From assembly GCF_021347895.1 (NCBI RefSeq), contig NC_067127.1, positions 17,208,984 to 17,272,983 on the forward strand: DNA of 64,000 bases. The letters are read 5' to 3'. Positions within the stretch are counted from its first letter, which is position 1; every line of letters begins with the position of its first letter. This document shows positions 1 to 12,600 of this stretch, in pieces. The position numbers and the translations under genes were made by a program. Under the pieces are notes generated by a model. The model was not told the DNA's origin, searched no databases, and was given only the letters and a program-made list of their open reading frames with translations. Source of the DNA: Acanthochromis polyacanthus (lineage: Eukaryota > Chordata > Actinopteri > Pomacentridae).

Positions 1-614
1 TTGTAGAACATTTTTATTTGCTTAGCAGTAACTTTCTGACATGGTCTAAAGATTGGTTTGAACACGGCTGTGTGTCTGACATATAACTTTAGTTATTTTG
101 CCCATATCAACAAACTGAAAAAGGACAGAGCAATGGAATCTAATAACGATGAAATCTGGTACCAATTATTGTACATATCAAACATATCAACAATGATTGT
201 TAAAAACTAGCTTACAATACAGTGTTTTCTTTGTTCCAGGGATGTTTACATCTTTCTAAACTAGTGCATTAGATACAAAAACAACCTTCACCTCAATCAA
301 AAAATCTATATTTATCTGAGTCATCCCATTTTTTATTTATTTTATCAGTACTGGCCACAATAAACAAGTAATTATTGGTTTCACAGCGGTGCATCTCAAC
401 TGGAAATGAGAAGTAGTACACAAGCACACAGTCACACTTGAATATATGACAACTTAGTGTCATAAAGAGTGACATAATACAAGAAACGGGTGCAATTACT
501 GAAGAGTCCAGATCCACTGCTGACTTGGCAATTCAGAGCAATTCTGAAGTTGAGGTCACAGGATTTGACGTAAGTTGAACCATAGGTTGTGGCAGGCAAA
601 ACTGATTTCTGGTG
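1..614 (-). other. 3' UTR and downstream flank of the spectrin-repeat gene
   Basis: This stretch follows the stop codon of the minus-strand spectrin-repeat gene. Read on the minus strand it has polyadenylation signals AATAAA at 332-337 and at 13-18, so the transcript probably ends near one of these. The small open frame at 293-517 is AT-rich, has no splice context and is not treated as a gene. Confidence 0.5.
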
Positions 615-3600
615 TCAGGGGAGTGTGGGTGTGGGTGGCAGAGGTCGGGTCACCTTGTCAGCAGACACAGTGAACTTCTGAAGCTGGATGTGAAGCTGTG
701 GGTGGCCTCGCGGGGCGGCGGTGAGCTTGGTCTCTGCTCTGGGCTTCCTGCTGCAAAGAAAAACACAGACATGTGACTCCAATTATGACTTACATAAAGA
801 CCTTTCATTATGTAAGTCACAGACGGAGAGGGAGGCCAGCCTGAAATGTCACCTTTCCCCCTTCAATTGATGTCTGACGATGGCATCATCTGCGCAGGCT
901 GGACCGTCTCCCGCTGCTGGAGAGGTGTGGTTCACTGATTGCTGCTCTGGGCTTTGGTTGCTCTGTGTTCTTCTACCACTCCCACAGTCAGCGGAGATCT
1001 GCGGACAAAAGAGCAAAAGTCTCTGTAGAAAAGTCCTAAAGATCCACAACATGGCATGTGAGTAATATCTTTCTTTTTCTGTCAGTCGTCCACCAAATAA
1101 AGGTTGACTGGATACACAAACATGCCAGAAAAGAGGATTTTACACCGTGAGCTTTCACTACTAGACAATGAGGCGTTGCTGTGGCTCGCTACTACTGTGA
1201 ATGTTACGATGTGGCTGGAGGCCGGACATTGTGGACGGCTGCCCAGAGCAAAAAATTTCTCCTGTAAATGACACAAAGCACTCTTACAAAAGTTGGCTAT
1301 TTTCAGTGAAACAACCCAGACGAAGCTAAAGATACTAGCTATTTCTGTTTGACAGCTTCTAAGACTGTAATAAAAATATTAAAGATGGCAGAAAAAGTTT
1401 AAACATGTGCTATGTATGATATAATGATGAAAAAGAGCTATTGTAGGCACAAATACAACCATTTTCAAAGTCTCTATGCCCAACTTCTATTAAAGCAGCA
1501 GTGTTTCTTTTCAGCCAGGTGTTTTTGAACTACACAGAGGAGTTTTTAGGAAGGTCAATGCCACAGCTACAGACCTCGTCTACGTGCAGAAATACATTAT
1601 GGACGTCAACAGCCTCTAAGCCACTTTACAGCCGTGTGAGGTTGGCCAGAGGACTCTGCAGCGGGGTTTCCAGTGAGAGAAACATGTATCTGGACTATTA
1701 CAGAGAACACAGTGGGCTATCCTGATAGATGCTCTTTTTTACCTACTATAATTTACTGTGAAAGGCTTCCAGAACATTACACTGCAGCAGGATCCAACAC
1801 AACTAATGCACTGTCACCTGCATGTAGATATATAAGTTTATTTGGTAGTTTCAGCTACTTTTTTATGTTTGGTCTAACTGTGCATGATTTAAGTCCTAAA
1901 AATTAAAGTCAGGCTGTACTTGCATTGCTTAACCAAACTAGCTGGCATTTGAAATGATTAATTACTGAGAAATATGAAGAACTTTTTCATTATTAATGAA
2001 ACGAGCGTGCAATAATCAACAAGGAGGTATCTGTCAGTGCTTTCACATTTTTTAAAAATCTGAAATTACATCGCAGCCAAAAGCGCAAAGCACCTATTAA
2101 TAACAGTGTTTTATGGAGTAGCTTTAATTTAACTATGTTATTTTCTGACCGGGATTATAGAAAAAGTGAGTCAGAGAGCTGGAGAAAAGTGTCGCCTGCA
2201 AAATTATGCGTGAGCTGCAGTAAATTGAAGGGGTCTAGCATCATTTACTAACATGCCAGTCATTTTATAGGCCAGTCTGAGTTTCATAGAGGTGCATTAT
2301 TGGCCCATTTATGTGCTAAAGCTGCAGAACTAACAAACCAGTGTGATTCATTTGAAAGGGCTGATAACCATCGCTGACGTCTCCTCCCCAGATATTTGCT
2401 TCTGTCCTTCATCCTTCACAGTGGCTGCCACTGTAAACAACGCCTATGTTCCAACTCCGCAATATGAATAAGAATAATGTCAGCCGCGGTGAAAAATAGC
2501 CGTTTAATGATTTGCTATGTCATATTCAAAGGTATTCTGTGTTTTTGAGGTCTCATCCAATCATTTCAGCATACTTTTCCCTATCTGGGCACTGCTCATT
2601 CTTATCTGTTTCGTGCTGATCTCTTCCCCCTGTGTGTCTTTCTGCAGCGTGCTATGAAGTGATGTCAGCCAAGAACTATCACTTAGCACCAAGCCCATCT
2701 GGTGTGCAGCCCCAGCATCTGGCTACAATTAGCTAGAGAAACAGACGATAGCCATGTTTACCTCCAGAAACAAGAGGCCATACTACTGCTAACACACACA
2801 AGACACGGGCGTATAGATTAGAATGCATGTACGCACTCTGCCGCGAAAATTTTTACAGTTACCTTTAATCAACGGGCTCAAATTGCAACAGAAGGACAGA
2901 CTACAGCAAAAAAAAAAGAGAGTATGTGCACATGCATACATCTGCAGATATGCTGAAAGTGCTGGCGTCTACCAGCACATATGTAAATATCTCAGAGTCC
3001 CTATCAGTTCCTGTGCAGCTGCATCTTGCTCCCTTAAAACTAATGAAATCAATTCAGCTGGAGTGAAAGTGCTGCGAAAGTATGTGACAAATTACTTTTA
3101 CTGTTCAACTGGTGCTTGTGCTTGGCACCGACTTTGGCCTTTGGGCTCCAGGGTTTTGTTTGGAGTGTCTTATTAACCCTTCCATAAATAGTAACAAGCA
3201 GGGCTCCCACAGACAGTGCAACCAGGCAACTCCCAGCTAGCAGCGCAATAAAGACTACTGAATGCAGTGAAAGGATTCAAGGTGGCCGTTTAGCAAGGCC
3301 AGCGCCTTTTCTGAAACAACCGAGTCAGGCTTGCTGGTCTGATGGGCTTCTGTCACAGGTGGTGAGGACACAGGGCGGGCAAGAGCCGAAAAACACAAGC
3401 TGGGAAATAAGCCGAACCAGAAACACGGGGAGAATGGAAAGAGTGAAGTGTTCTCTCCTCAGGCGTTTGGGCACTTTCTCATCGGGCAAAATGAGGTCAG
3501 AGGATCAGCAGGGGCTTTAGAAGTGCTCACGGTCAGCAAGAAGACACGACACTGCATTATGGGATACTTCTGGGCTGAAATAGCCACTGCCCTCACTTCC

Positions 3601-6600
3601 AGATTATAAAGGGATTTAATGTGCTAAATTGAAGACTAAATATACACATAATTACTGTTTTTTACCATACCACGCTCATTCTGGATACTCCAAAAGAGCA
3701 TTTCCTTGTGCCTTTACAGGCAGTTGTGGGGCCACTATAGGAGCACCCACGTGTTCAATAAAGTCAGCCTTCAAGAAGAGGAATGTGCTTCCACATGCTC
3801 TGTTAGATTATTCACTCACCTTGCACTGAACCACAGACCATCTATTAAGACAGTATTAATTCAATGACTGTATTTTTGTTTGAATGTTTGAAAGCCAAGA
3901 TATTTTTCTACCATAAAGTGAAATTTGGGGTTTGGGGGAAAGACTTATTTGCATTGGCCCACTGTTCAGCCATGTTGTACAGTCACGACTTGACATTTTT
4001 AATGGGAGCTTATGTAATTCTTTGGCCAGGACAAATAACACTTCTAAAAGCTCTTCCTGTGACAGGGCGATATTTGTAACATTTGCAGACTGGGGTTCTT
4101 GTTACGTGACAGAGAAGACAGAAAACACACAGCAAAGTTTACCATTCACTGCAGCTCTGGTTTCTGAGTTTTAGAGCCAATCCAACCATTTTATCAATGG
4201 ATTCCTCATAACTGGGACATTAGAAGTTGCAATTAAGCTACTAACTAGCTGGTAGGACAGAAAAACAGCAGCCTGTTCTGGGCCAACGCTAGAAACCACT
4301 GCTCGACAGCACATCTGTCAGACTCTATTTTGGAAAAATAAGTAAATTAAGTTGTAAATCTGGCATTTTCCAAACCAAAGGACAAAATGCGTCACTTTCT
4401 GCAGCCACAAGCTTTCGTAGGACCGAAAGGGGCCTGGTCTCATCTTTGGCCAACACTGATGGAGCTGTTCTCTCCTACTCCAGAGCTGCAGTGTGGTTTC
4501 TCCAGTATTAGAATGAAATACCAACGCTACTTACCACACAGCCTTTCAGACGATTCTGCTCCTCCTTCACCTCCTTTCCCATGATCCCATGTGTCTCCGT
4601 TCCCATGATGCACTGAGGCTCTCGGGCCGGTGTCAGGAGGTCAGCATCTTCCCTGGTGAAAGTGGAGCCAGTGAGAGAGAGTGTGGTCCTGTCACTCCTG
4701 CAGGTCGAGCAGAGCTGGAGGTCACTGTGGTGCTGACAGCAGGGCTTCGCTCCAATTATGGCTCTGGAGTTTTATACCAGTGTTTGTGTTATTTGGTTTA
4801 AATGGTTATGAAACGCAGCTGATAAGAGGGAGTGATGTAATGTTTGGATCTAAACATAGGCCGCTGACATGAAAGCCTCTCAGCCTAAGAAATTCTTGGA
4901 AGGCATTAGATGTTGGAGATGGATGTCAGAACTGTGGACTTGAGTTGCTCCTGACCATATTTATTATTATGAACAGCTCACTCGCTTTTTTTCTCGCAGA
5001 GTATAAGAATTGCAATGTTATACGCTGACCAGACTGACATGACATTTGGCACGAACATTCTCAGCCCCCAGAATGTGCATCCAAAGTGAAATAATAAACT
5101 TCATTTACGCATGAATTGTTCAAACAAAGTAACAAAGTTGTTGTTTGAAGACCCCATGACTTTTTCTGTAAGTGCACCACCGCCTCAAAGCTCCCACTTT
5201 TATAGAAGAAACAAACAAACTAACGGGCAGATTGCCTTGAAATTTCCTGCTGCTTCCCAGAAGATCACAGTTTCTGTTTTGAACACTATTCCGCAGAATA
5301 CCGCATTTCACTATTCTAGGCCTTTAAACAAACACTAGTTTTTTATCGTATGGACCACAGTGCACAATCAGTAACGCAATTTCTTATAGTTCGGTTCCGA
5401 TTTTACCGCAGCAATTAAATGCGGTTGTACTCATTAAGCAGATATTGCCTCTGATAGTCTAATGATGTAAAATTCTGGATATGTACTCTAGGCTATTATA
5501 GTAACAATAAATTGGCTTTACTAATTCCATAAAAACTAGAAAATATTCTGGTAAACATGCTGTATCTCAGCTTCGGCAGGCTGTCTCAGATGATGTCAGG
5601 GTTTTAACAGTGAGAAGAGTCCAGTCCATGTTGCCAACTTGACACGTCGCCAAGACATTATTCACCTACAACAGCAATCCAAACTCTAAAACAGCGCAGA
5701 AAAGCGCAGATTATAAACCAAGAAGCGGGTGGTGAATGATGCTCTGTGTGGTAGCTGGACTCCAGACATCCAGTCTTACCAGTCCTTCACTCTGCTTACA
5801 ATTTTTCACCTGATTCCAACCCAAATTAAACAACGCTAATCAAGAGGGAAAGAAAACTATTCACACAAAGCTCATTTTCATTTGGAGAAGTCCTTGCCAG
5901 TGCATGCTTTTCATGGAGGGCACTGGTAGAGAAATAACAGAAGTTCCAGCTCAGTGGAAACCTGAAGTGAAGGACCAATTATTGGGTGGAATGGTGCACG
6001 CATGCAGGGCCACCATAGTTGTCAGTGATATCCTTGGCCTGCCGACGTACCTGAAAACCTTCTGAAGAAGCGTCCAGCAGTCCTTCACCTCGCTCTGCTT
6101 CTGTGTGACGCTGGCAGCCAGGGCAGGATGGAGGTTAGACAGCTGGGACACACTCACATCTAACATCTACCACACACAGGCCTGCAGGTTAGGCAGAGAA
6201 GGCTTCTGCAACACACTTCCAAGGATCTGATCAGGCAGTGCTGCTTCAAGTGAAGAGACTGTTCTTACCATGATCTGACTGCCGATGTCACGGATTTCTC
6301 TGTCTCCAAAGCTGTCCAGCTCTTTGGATGTAGACATGCTCTTCCTCTGCAAGAAAGAAAGCACAAAAAGAGTAGAAAATCTCTCAGTAAATACCAGGAC
6401 AATTGCTTAGTAAAAAACATGTTTTAGGTTTTAATGCAATTTTACCATGTTGTTAATAGCAAGCAATGTGTTATCAGCCTGCTGGTAGAACGAGGACACC
6501 TCCAGGGCCAGGTGAAGATTCTCATGGTAGTTTTTCAGGTGAGACTGGACCTTCAGCCACCTACACAGGCGACAGCACAAAGGAGCTCAATCTTCAGTTT

Positions 6601-9600
6601 ACCTTTAGTTTTAAGAAGCTTCATGCAGCGTATCAGTTCAACTTAAGGGCAAAAAATGTACATTTTATTGATTTGTTTCCTCCTGCTGGAGATGTTTTTG
6701 CCATCTGTCTTCCCCTGTTTCTCCAGTTTTAGTGCCAAGTTGTTGATCTCCTCGTGAAGGTTTCTGTGGAGCTGCTCATCCTGCAGGGAAACAGCAGAAC
6801 ACAATCCAACTATGACCTCAGCCGTCTTTACCATACACCCTGGGAGACAAATTACAGTCAGCCATAGATAAATGACTGGGAAACCTCAACCAAATTGTAA
6901 ATCCAACCATTAACATATGGGAATGTATATATTTTTACCCCAAGAATGCTGTTTAGCATGTCTACTGCTTTTTTCTCTTCTGTTTTTAGCTCTTTTGCTT
7001 GTTCCTTTACAATGCTCACCTGTTTCAGATCTAATATTCTCCTGGTCAACTGCATTTTGTCAACATTTTCCCCCAGGACATTCACCAGAGACTGCTCCTC
7101 TTCCTGCTGGCACACATAAAAGTCAGTGTTTATAGCCCCCATTTGTTAGGAACCCGACCATTATTTCTTTTTAGAGGCACCAGGATTAAACCGCATTACT
7201 CCTGCTACCAAGGAAGATGCTAAACAGAAATAGCCTTCAGCGAGAGGAGAGAAACTTTGAACTTGATACTAATGCACAGAGGAAAGGATGAGTGGAACTA
7301 AATGGAGAATACATCTCCTCATCGGATTAATGTTTTATAGGCTTCATAAGCAACATCCTCCATTACATTCCCACAGGTCCATTATCAATCATCAATTCCC
7401 TTGTGCCAGACACGGACATGAACAGAGATAAACACAGGCCCAAAATGCACTGGATGATTGCTTTTTTGATAATGACAGGCAGATGTTTTACACCGGTGAA
7501 TATACACAAACAAGAGATGTCTTCAGGATACTGAGCTAATTTCCTGTATTAGCAAGTGCAGTTTTTCTGTGCCAATTATCTTGACAACTGTTGATTAGAG
7601 CTGTCTGTAGACTCAGATCAGCCTCTGGGCAAAGTGTTTTTGGGATAATTGTTACAGTTGGAAGGATTCATTAACTCAGACTTTTCTGTTTCGGTGAAAG
7701 AGGAGAGGAAGAAATCTGAAGAGATAAGAAAAGGGGTCGGCACAGGAGCGGACAGAGCGAAATTGTGAAATTTAACAGAAGTAGCATGAAAATACCCTTA
7801 GAAAACAAATGATAAAAAAGAAGACACATATTACATATAAGTGATAAATTACAAAATTAGAAAATGAAAGAGCCACAATAAAAATCCAGCATCATCCATA
7901 AAACCTCGAAATTGGCAAGAACATTTGCAAAAAATGCAAAGGTTTTTTTTTATCAGTAGCTCAATAAAATTGACTCCTCTCTCTGCAATTAAATCTCCCT
8001 CTTTAACATAACATGAAAACAGAAGACAGGAATGCTTTCTACCTTTTCTTTAATCCATGCTTCCAGCTTGTCCACTTTTTTGTTGAATTCCTGCAGGTTC
8101 TTAGCTCCACCGAGGGCCCTCGTCTGATTTGCAGCCATCTGTTTCAGGGTCAGCCACTGGTCCCTGAGCTGGCTGAGCTGCTTCTTCACCAGATCGGATG
8201 TGGGGTTCAGCTTGCAGATCAGCTGCTCACCCATCTAAAAAAACACAAAGTCCTTTCATTTTTTTGCACAAATGGAGCAGCAAGACTAACACAGAGGCGA
8301 GGATGAACCCGTCTGACATCTCAAACTGACATTCATATCTCGGACGTATCCTTGAAAACTCTCCCAGTTCTGCCTCGGCCCTTCCTGGGCTGCCTGAGTG
8401 TCGAGGGAGGACAATTATGACCAATGTACAATTTCCAGACATTTCACCGGAGGGAGAAAGTATAAACTGGCTTGACAGAGCCGTCTGAAACACCGAGGGG
8501 TCTGCTTTTCTCTTGCCTGCAAGTGCCTACAAGGCCATTATGTTATGTGTTATGTGATCTGACAGACTCTTTTAGCACCAAAGACTGTGATTAATTGTTG
8601 CATTCAGATCTCCATTACATGTTAAAAGGCAAAATAAACATTTCATTTTGGTTGTGGGGCGCTGTGTTGAGCTTGTTCCAGTATTTTAGTTGGAGTCCAG
8701 TCTTGTGTCAAATCACTTTGCTACCTGGTTCAGTTGAATGAGGGTGTTCTCAAAGTCTTTTAGGTCTCTCTGGAGCGTCTGCGAGGCTTCCTCCCAGTCC
8801 TGCAGGGGGCAGCACTGAATATTACATCCATCCTTCAGGTCCTGCAGCTTGCCTTTGATCCAGGCTTCTGCCTACATCACAAACAGACACAGACAACATT
8901 GTTGAAGATATGTTCTACAATGTGCAAAGTTAATCACTTCTGTCTGTTCATTGGCCTGAATGAAACTGTAGTCCTGGAGGAAGCGCATAGTGCTGTTTTA
9001 CCACAATACAGTGAGAAGAGCATGAAAAAGAAACAATCTGTGACAACTGATTTGTTCCTCCCAAAAAATTAAAATACGATACACTGTACATGTTAAAACA
9101 CTGAACAGCTACATATATTCAAATTGATCAATAATAAACATGCTGAAATTAGTGTTAAAAGATGTTCCAGTAGTTTCAGTTCAATTTATAAATATAACTT
9201 TCACATCTGAAGCTCGTCTACAGCCTGTATTTTGTGCCATATCCGCTGTATGACTGTACACTCAACAAAGTATTCGTCACATCTAGCAAACAGGAACATT
9301 TTTCCCTCCCTGCCTTGGAGTAATATGAAGCTTCAGGCACATCAAGAACAGCTCTTTGTTCTCCAATGTCATGTTATGCAGAGCAGAAGTTTCTCTTGGC
9401 AAGTGCCTGCACTCCATTGCATAAGGCTTTGTCTTGTGGAGCTGCCTTTTCTGGCAAACTTCTGTATGGAGCGAGGAGGCCAAACCAGGTGGCCAAAATC
9501 AGAAAGTGTTGGAAAGTACATGTTTGTTTTCTGCAGCGAACACAGCATGAAAGTCAGTGACCCTCCTACGCCACGAGAAATGAATGGATTAATAAATCAA

Positions 9601-12600
9601 CTCACTTGTCAGACCAATCCTGAGCGATTCAAACAACTGATACAATCAGCTTTATTTCTCACAGCGGTGCTTTTGTCTACAGCACAGAATGTCAAATAAC
9701 AGTTAAGCACACAAACAAGTCATTGTAACGTCACATCAAGGCACTATTTCCTCAGGAATTTAGACTGACATCGAATAAACAGACTCTATAGCAACCCTGT
9801 GTTTGAATCAATAAAACATCAAGACCGCACATGACACATCCACCAAACAACTTTTCGCTGTAGATTAAAATATGATGTCACTCCTCCCCAGAGAAGCAGG
9901 TCATTAACTTTACAAGGCCCTCAGGGCAGCAGAGGTATTTCTGGGTTGAACAGAAGGAAAAGAGCTTGACAAAACAGACCGGCCCCTATCTCTTCACACT
10001 GGCTCCCATGGCATTATAATGACCTCATAGAGGAAGCCCATGATTCCCTTGTTTCTTCCTGTCCACTCTACGCAACAATGGTCTGTTTATCGAAACGTAC
10101 AGTCGGGCCTTAGTGTAGCTACAAAGAACAGACCGCTAATGCATGGAATTCAAACTGTGTCACTACTTCTGACTTTTTTTTTGTGGCTGTACAGGAAAAA
10201 CATCATTGCACTGAACACTGGACAAATCTGAAGATTGTAATCTGTGAGGAGAAGTGCTTTTTTTCCACACCACTTTTCATTTCTACACTGCAAAACATAC
10301 AGGAATTCTTTCAAAACAACCAGGTTTTCTGGTTAATTTAATCTAAATATGTGGGTTTTGTTTTCGGACCACTTTAGAACTTAAAAATATGAGTTCTTAT
10401 AACTTGACGCACTGTGAGCTAAAATAATGACTTGAATGAATGATGAGTTGTGAGTTTATCAAATTTATTAAGTTTAGTTTAGAATAAACAAAACGTGCAT
10501 ATAAGCAGACTTCCCAGGATGCATTGCTAGAGAGTTAAAACTCCCCAGAGAATATTTTCTGCAGACTGAGGAAACTAACATGGTGGAAACTTGCTGTGTG
10601 TATTTAATACAAATTAAATTAAGTTATTGTTAATAATAATAAAAACCTTTTAGCTATGACAAAGGTAAGCATTTAGTTCAGTCCCCTTGATTTATAATTT
10701 GTCTCACTATAACTACAGGCAGTAAAAAATACCTTCAGCAGCTGAGCTTTTTGATCCTTTGCTTTAACTTAAAAGGAGGAATAATTTCTTTAAATTTAAA
10801 AAATGAAAAAGTAATCATTGTCTGTGGTGATCCAACTTAACATCTTAAGTTGAATAAATTTGTTTTCTCATTTAAATCAATTAGTTTTACACTGTCACAA
10901 ATCATAATATGACTCTGAACTAATTAATCAACCAAAGTTGAGTTAAGTCACGTTTTTAAGGCACTTGGTGACCTTAAGTTTCTAATCTGAATTAGCGTCA
11001 AATGATCTACAGTGTACAACTTTTAAATAACCCAGTTTTGGTACTTTAGATGAAAATGAGCAAAGTGTTTTCATCTTTGCACGTTATGAAATGTCGATCA
11101 ACATGCCTCTCTAGTAAAGTAACTTGGCTCTGAACAGGCAGTGGGAGTTGAAGTTTCTCTACTTTCTCCATCATGAAAATGAGATGGTGAAAGGCGAGAC
11201 ATTTTGCAGAGCAGCCTCGGAGACAGATGGCTCTCGACAAAGTCATGCCTCTCCATGTGGTGACCTGCCTTGCTCTCCCAGCTTTAACCATTAGGGGCCT
11301 TTAACAGTCTCCCCCTGGAAGGCTCGCTTCCACTTTCACAGAAATGTAATACTGTAATAATACATTTTCTTCAGCGATAGCAGTCAACCAAATCGCTGTT
11401 GGGTCCCCTGGTACTGAAACATCTGACTATTTAAAGCCCCAAAAAGTTTAAATACAAAAGGTTGTTTCCTCTAAAAAGCAACAGAAACTCCACTTCAGAG
11501 CAACGGGGCTGATAGCTTGTTAACAACGTGCTGCAGGGCTGTTTTCATCATACGCATACATCATATGTTTCCTTCAGCCGACACATCCAAAATTAAATTC
11601 TTATTTCTGGAAGTAAATGGCCTATCACTTGGACTATTGCTCAACAGAGGTCTGACGAAAAAGTTGGAAAACTGCTGGACAAAATGTCCCTCTGCCGAAC
11701 TCGCTGAAAAATGTCCTTGTGCGCTGGGGTGGACGCAACGATGAGATAACACAACCAGTTGTGCTGCTTGGCTGAGTCTCTCTGGGCCATAGGCGTGAAG
11801 AGATGGAGCCAAACAATGATCTCATCCCTAAATAATTGCTTGTGGCGGTTTCCCCTCCCTCTCTTCCCTCAGCCGAACACAGCTCATACAGTTCCTGGGA
11901 CAAAATAAGAACCAGCGCATTTTTTGCTCTTGTTGGAGGGTCATGCGACAGGCAGCTTCCTTTCTGATTTCATCTCCGCAGCATAACTTGCTGCTTTTGT
12001 GATGAGCCCACTCCACAGCTTCTTTTCATTCACATCAGAGGAGATGACAGATTCTGATGAGCTGTTTACTGAGGTTTAATTGTAAAATAATTTAATCAGA
12101 AAAAGATGCACATTCTGGAAAAATGGAGGGGAATAACTGTCTCCTCGGACACTCATTGGATGTGAGGAAACAGAGAGAGGAGGCTTTTCATGAGAAGGAG
12201 CGAACCAGAGAGAGTGATAAACCTCCTGAAATACCATGGATGGTGATGTTGTGAGGGCATGCTTCATCGTACCTGCAGTACTTCCTTGTTGAAGAGCGAG
12301 TTGCGCTGAGTGAAGCAGTCACTCTGGGATGTAACAGCTGCCAGTACTTCATTCTGGGTGTGTGGATGACTTTCCTTCCTCTGAGGCTCTTTCTTCTTCA
12401 GTTCAGGCACTGAGACCTGCATGAGTGAACAAGTGTTGAAAACATGACAGCAACACTGGTCCTATTTAATTAAATAAAACTGAATCAGATGAAGCTCGCG
12501 TCCGCTAAAACCTGTGAGAAAGTGGCGCGGCTCTCCAGCTCTTAACACCCGGCAATGAGTGGATGCTTAAGTGTCCACTTGTGTTGATTATACCATTTTG

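Noticed and set aside
2823..3176. 117-codon plus-strand frame
   Set aside because: Intronic, no recognisable family, includes a poly-A-derived Lys run.
9232..9699. 155-codon plus-strand frame
   Set aside because: Lies inside intron 3 of the minus-strand gene, has no domain or splice context, and its composition looks random.
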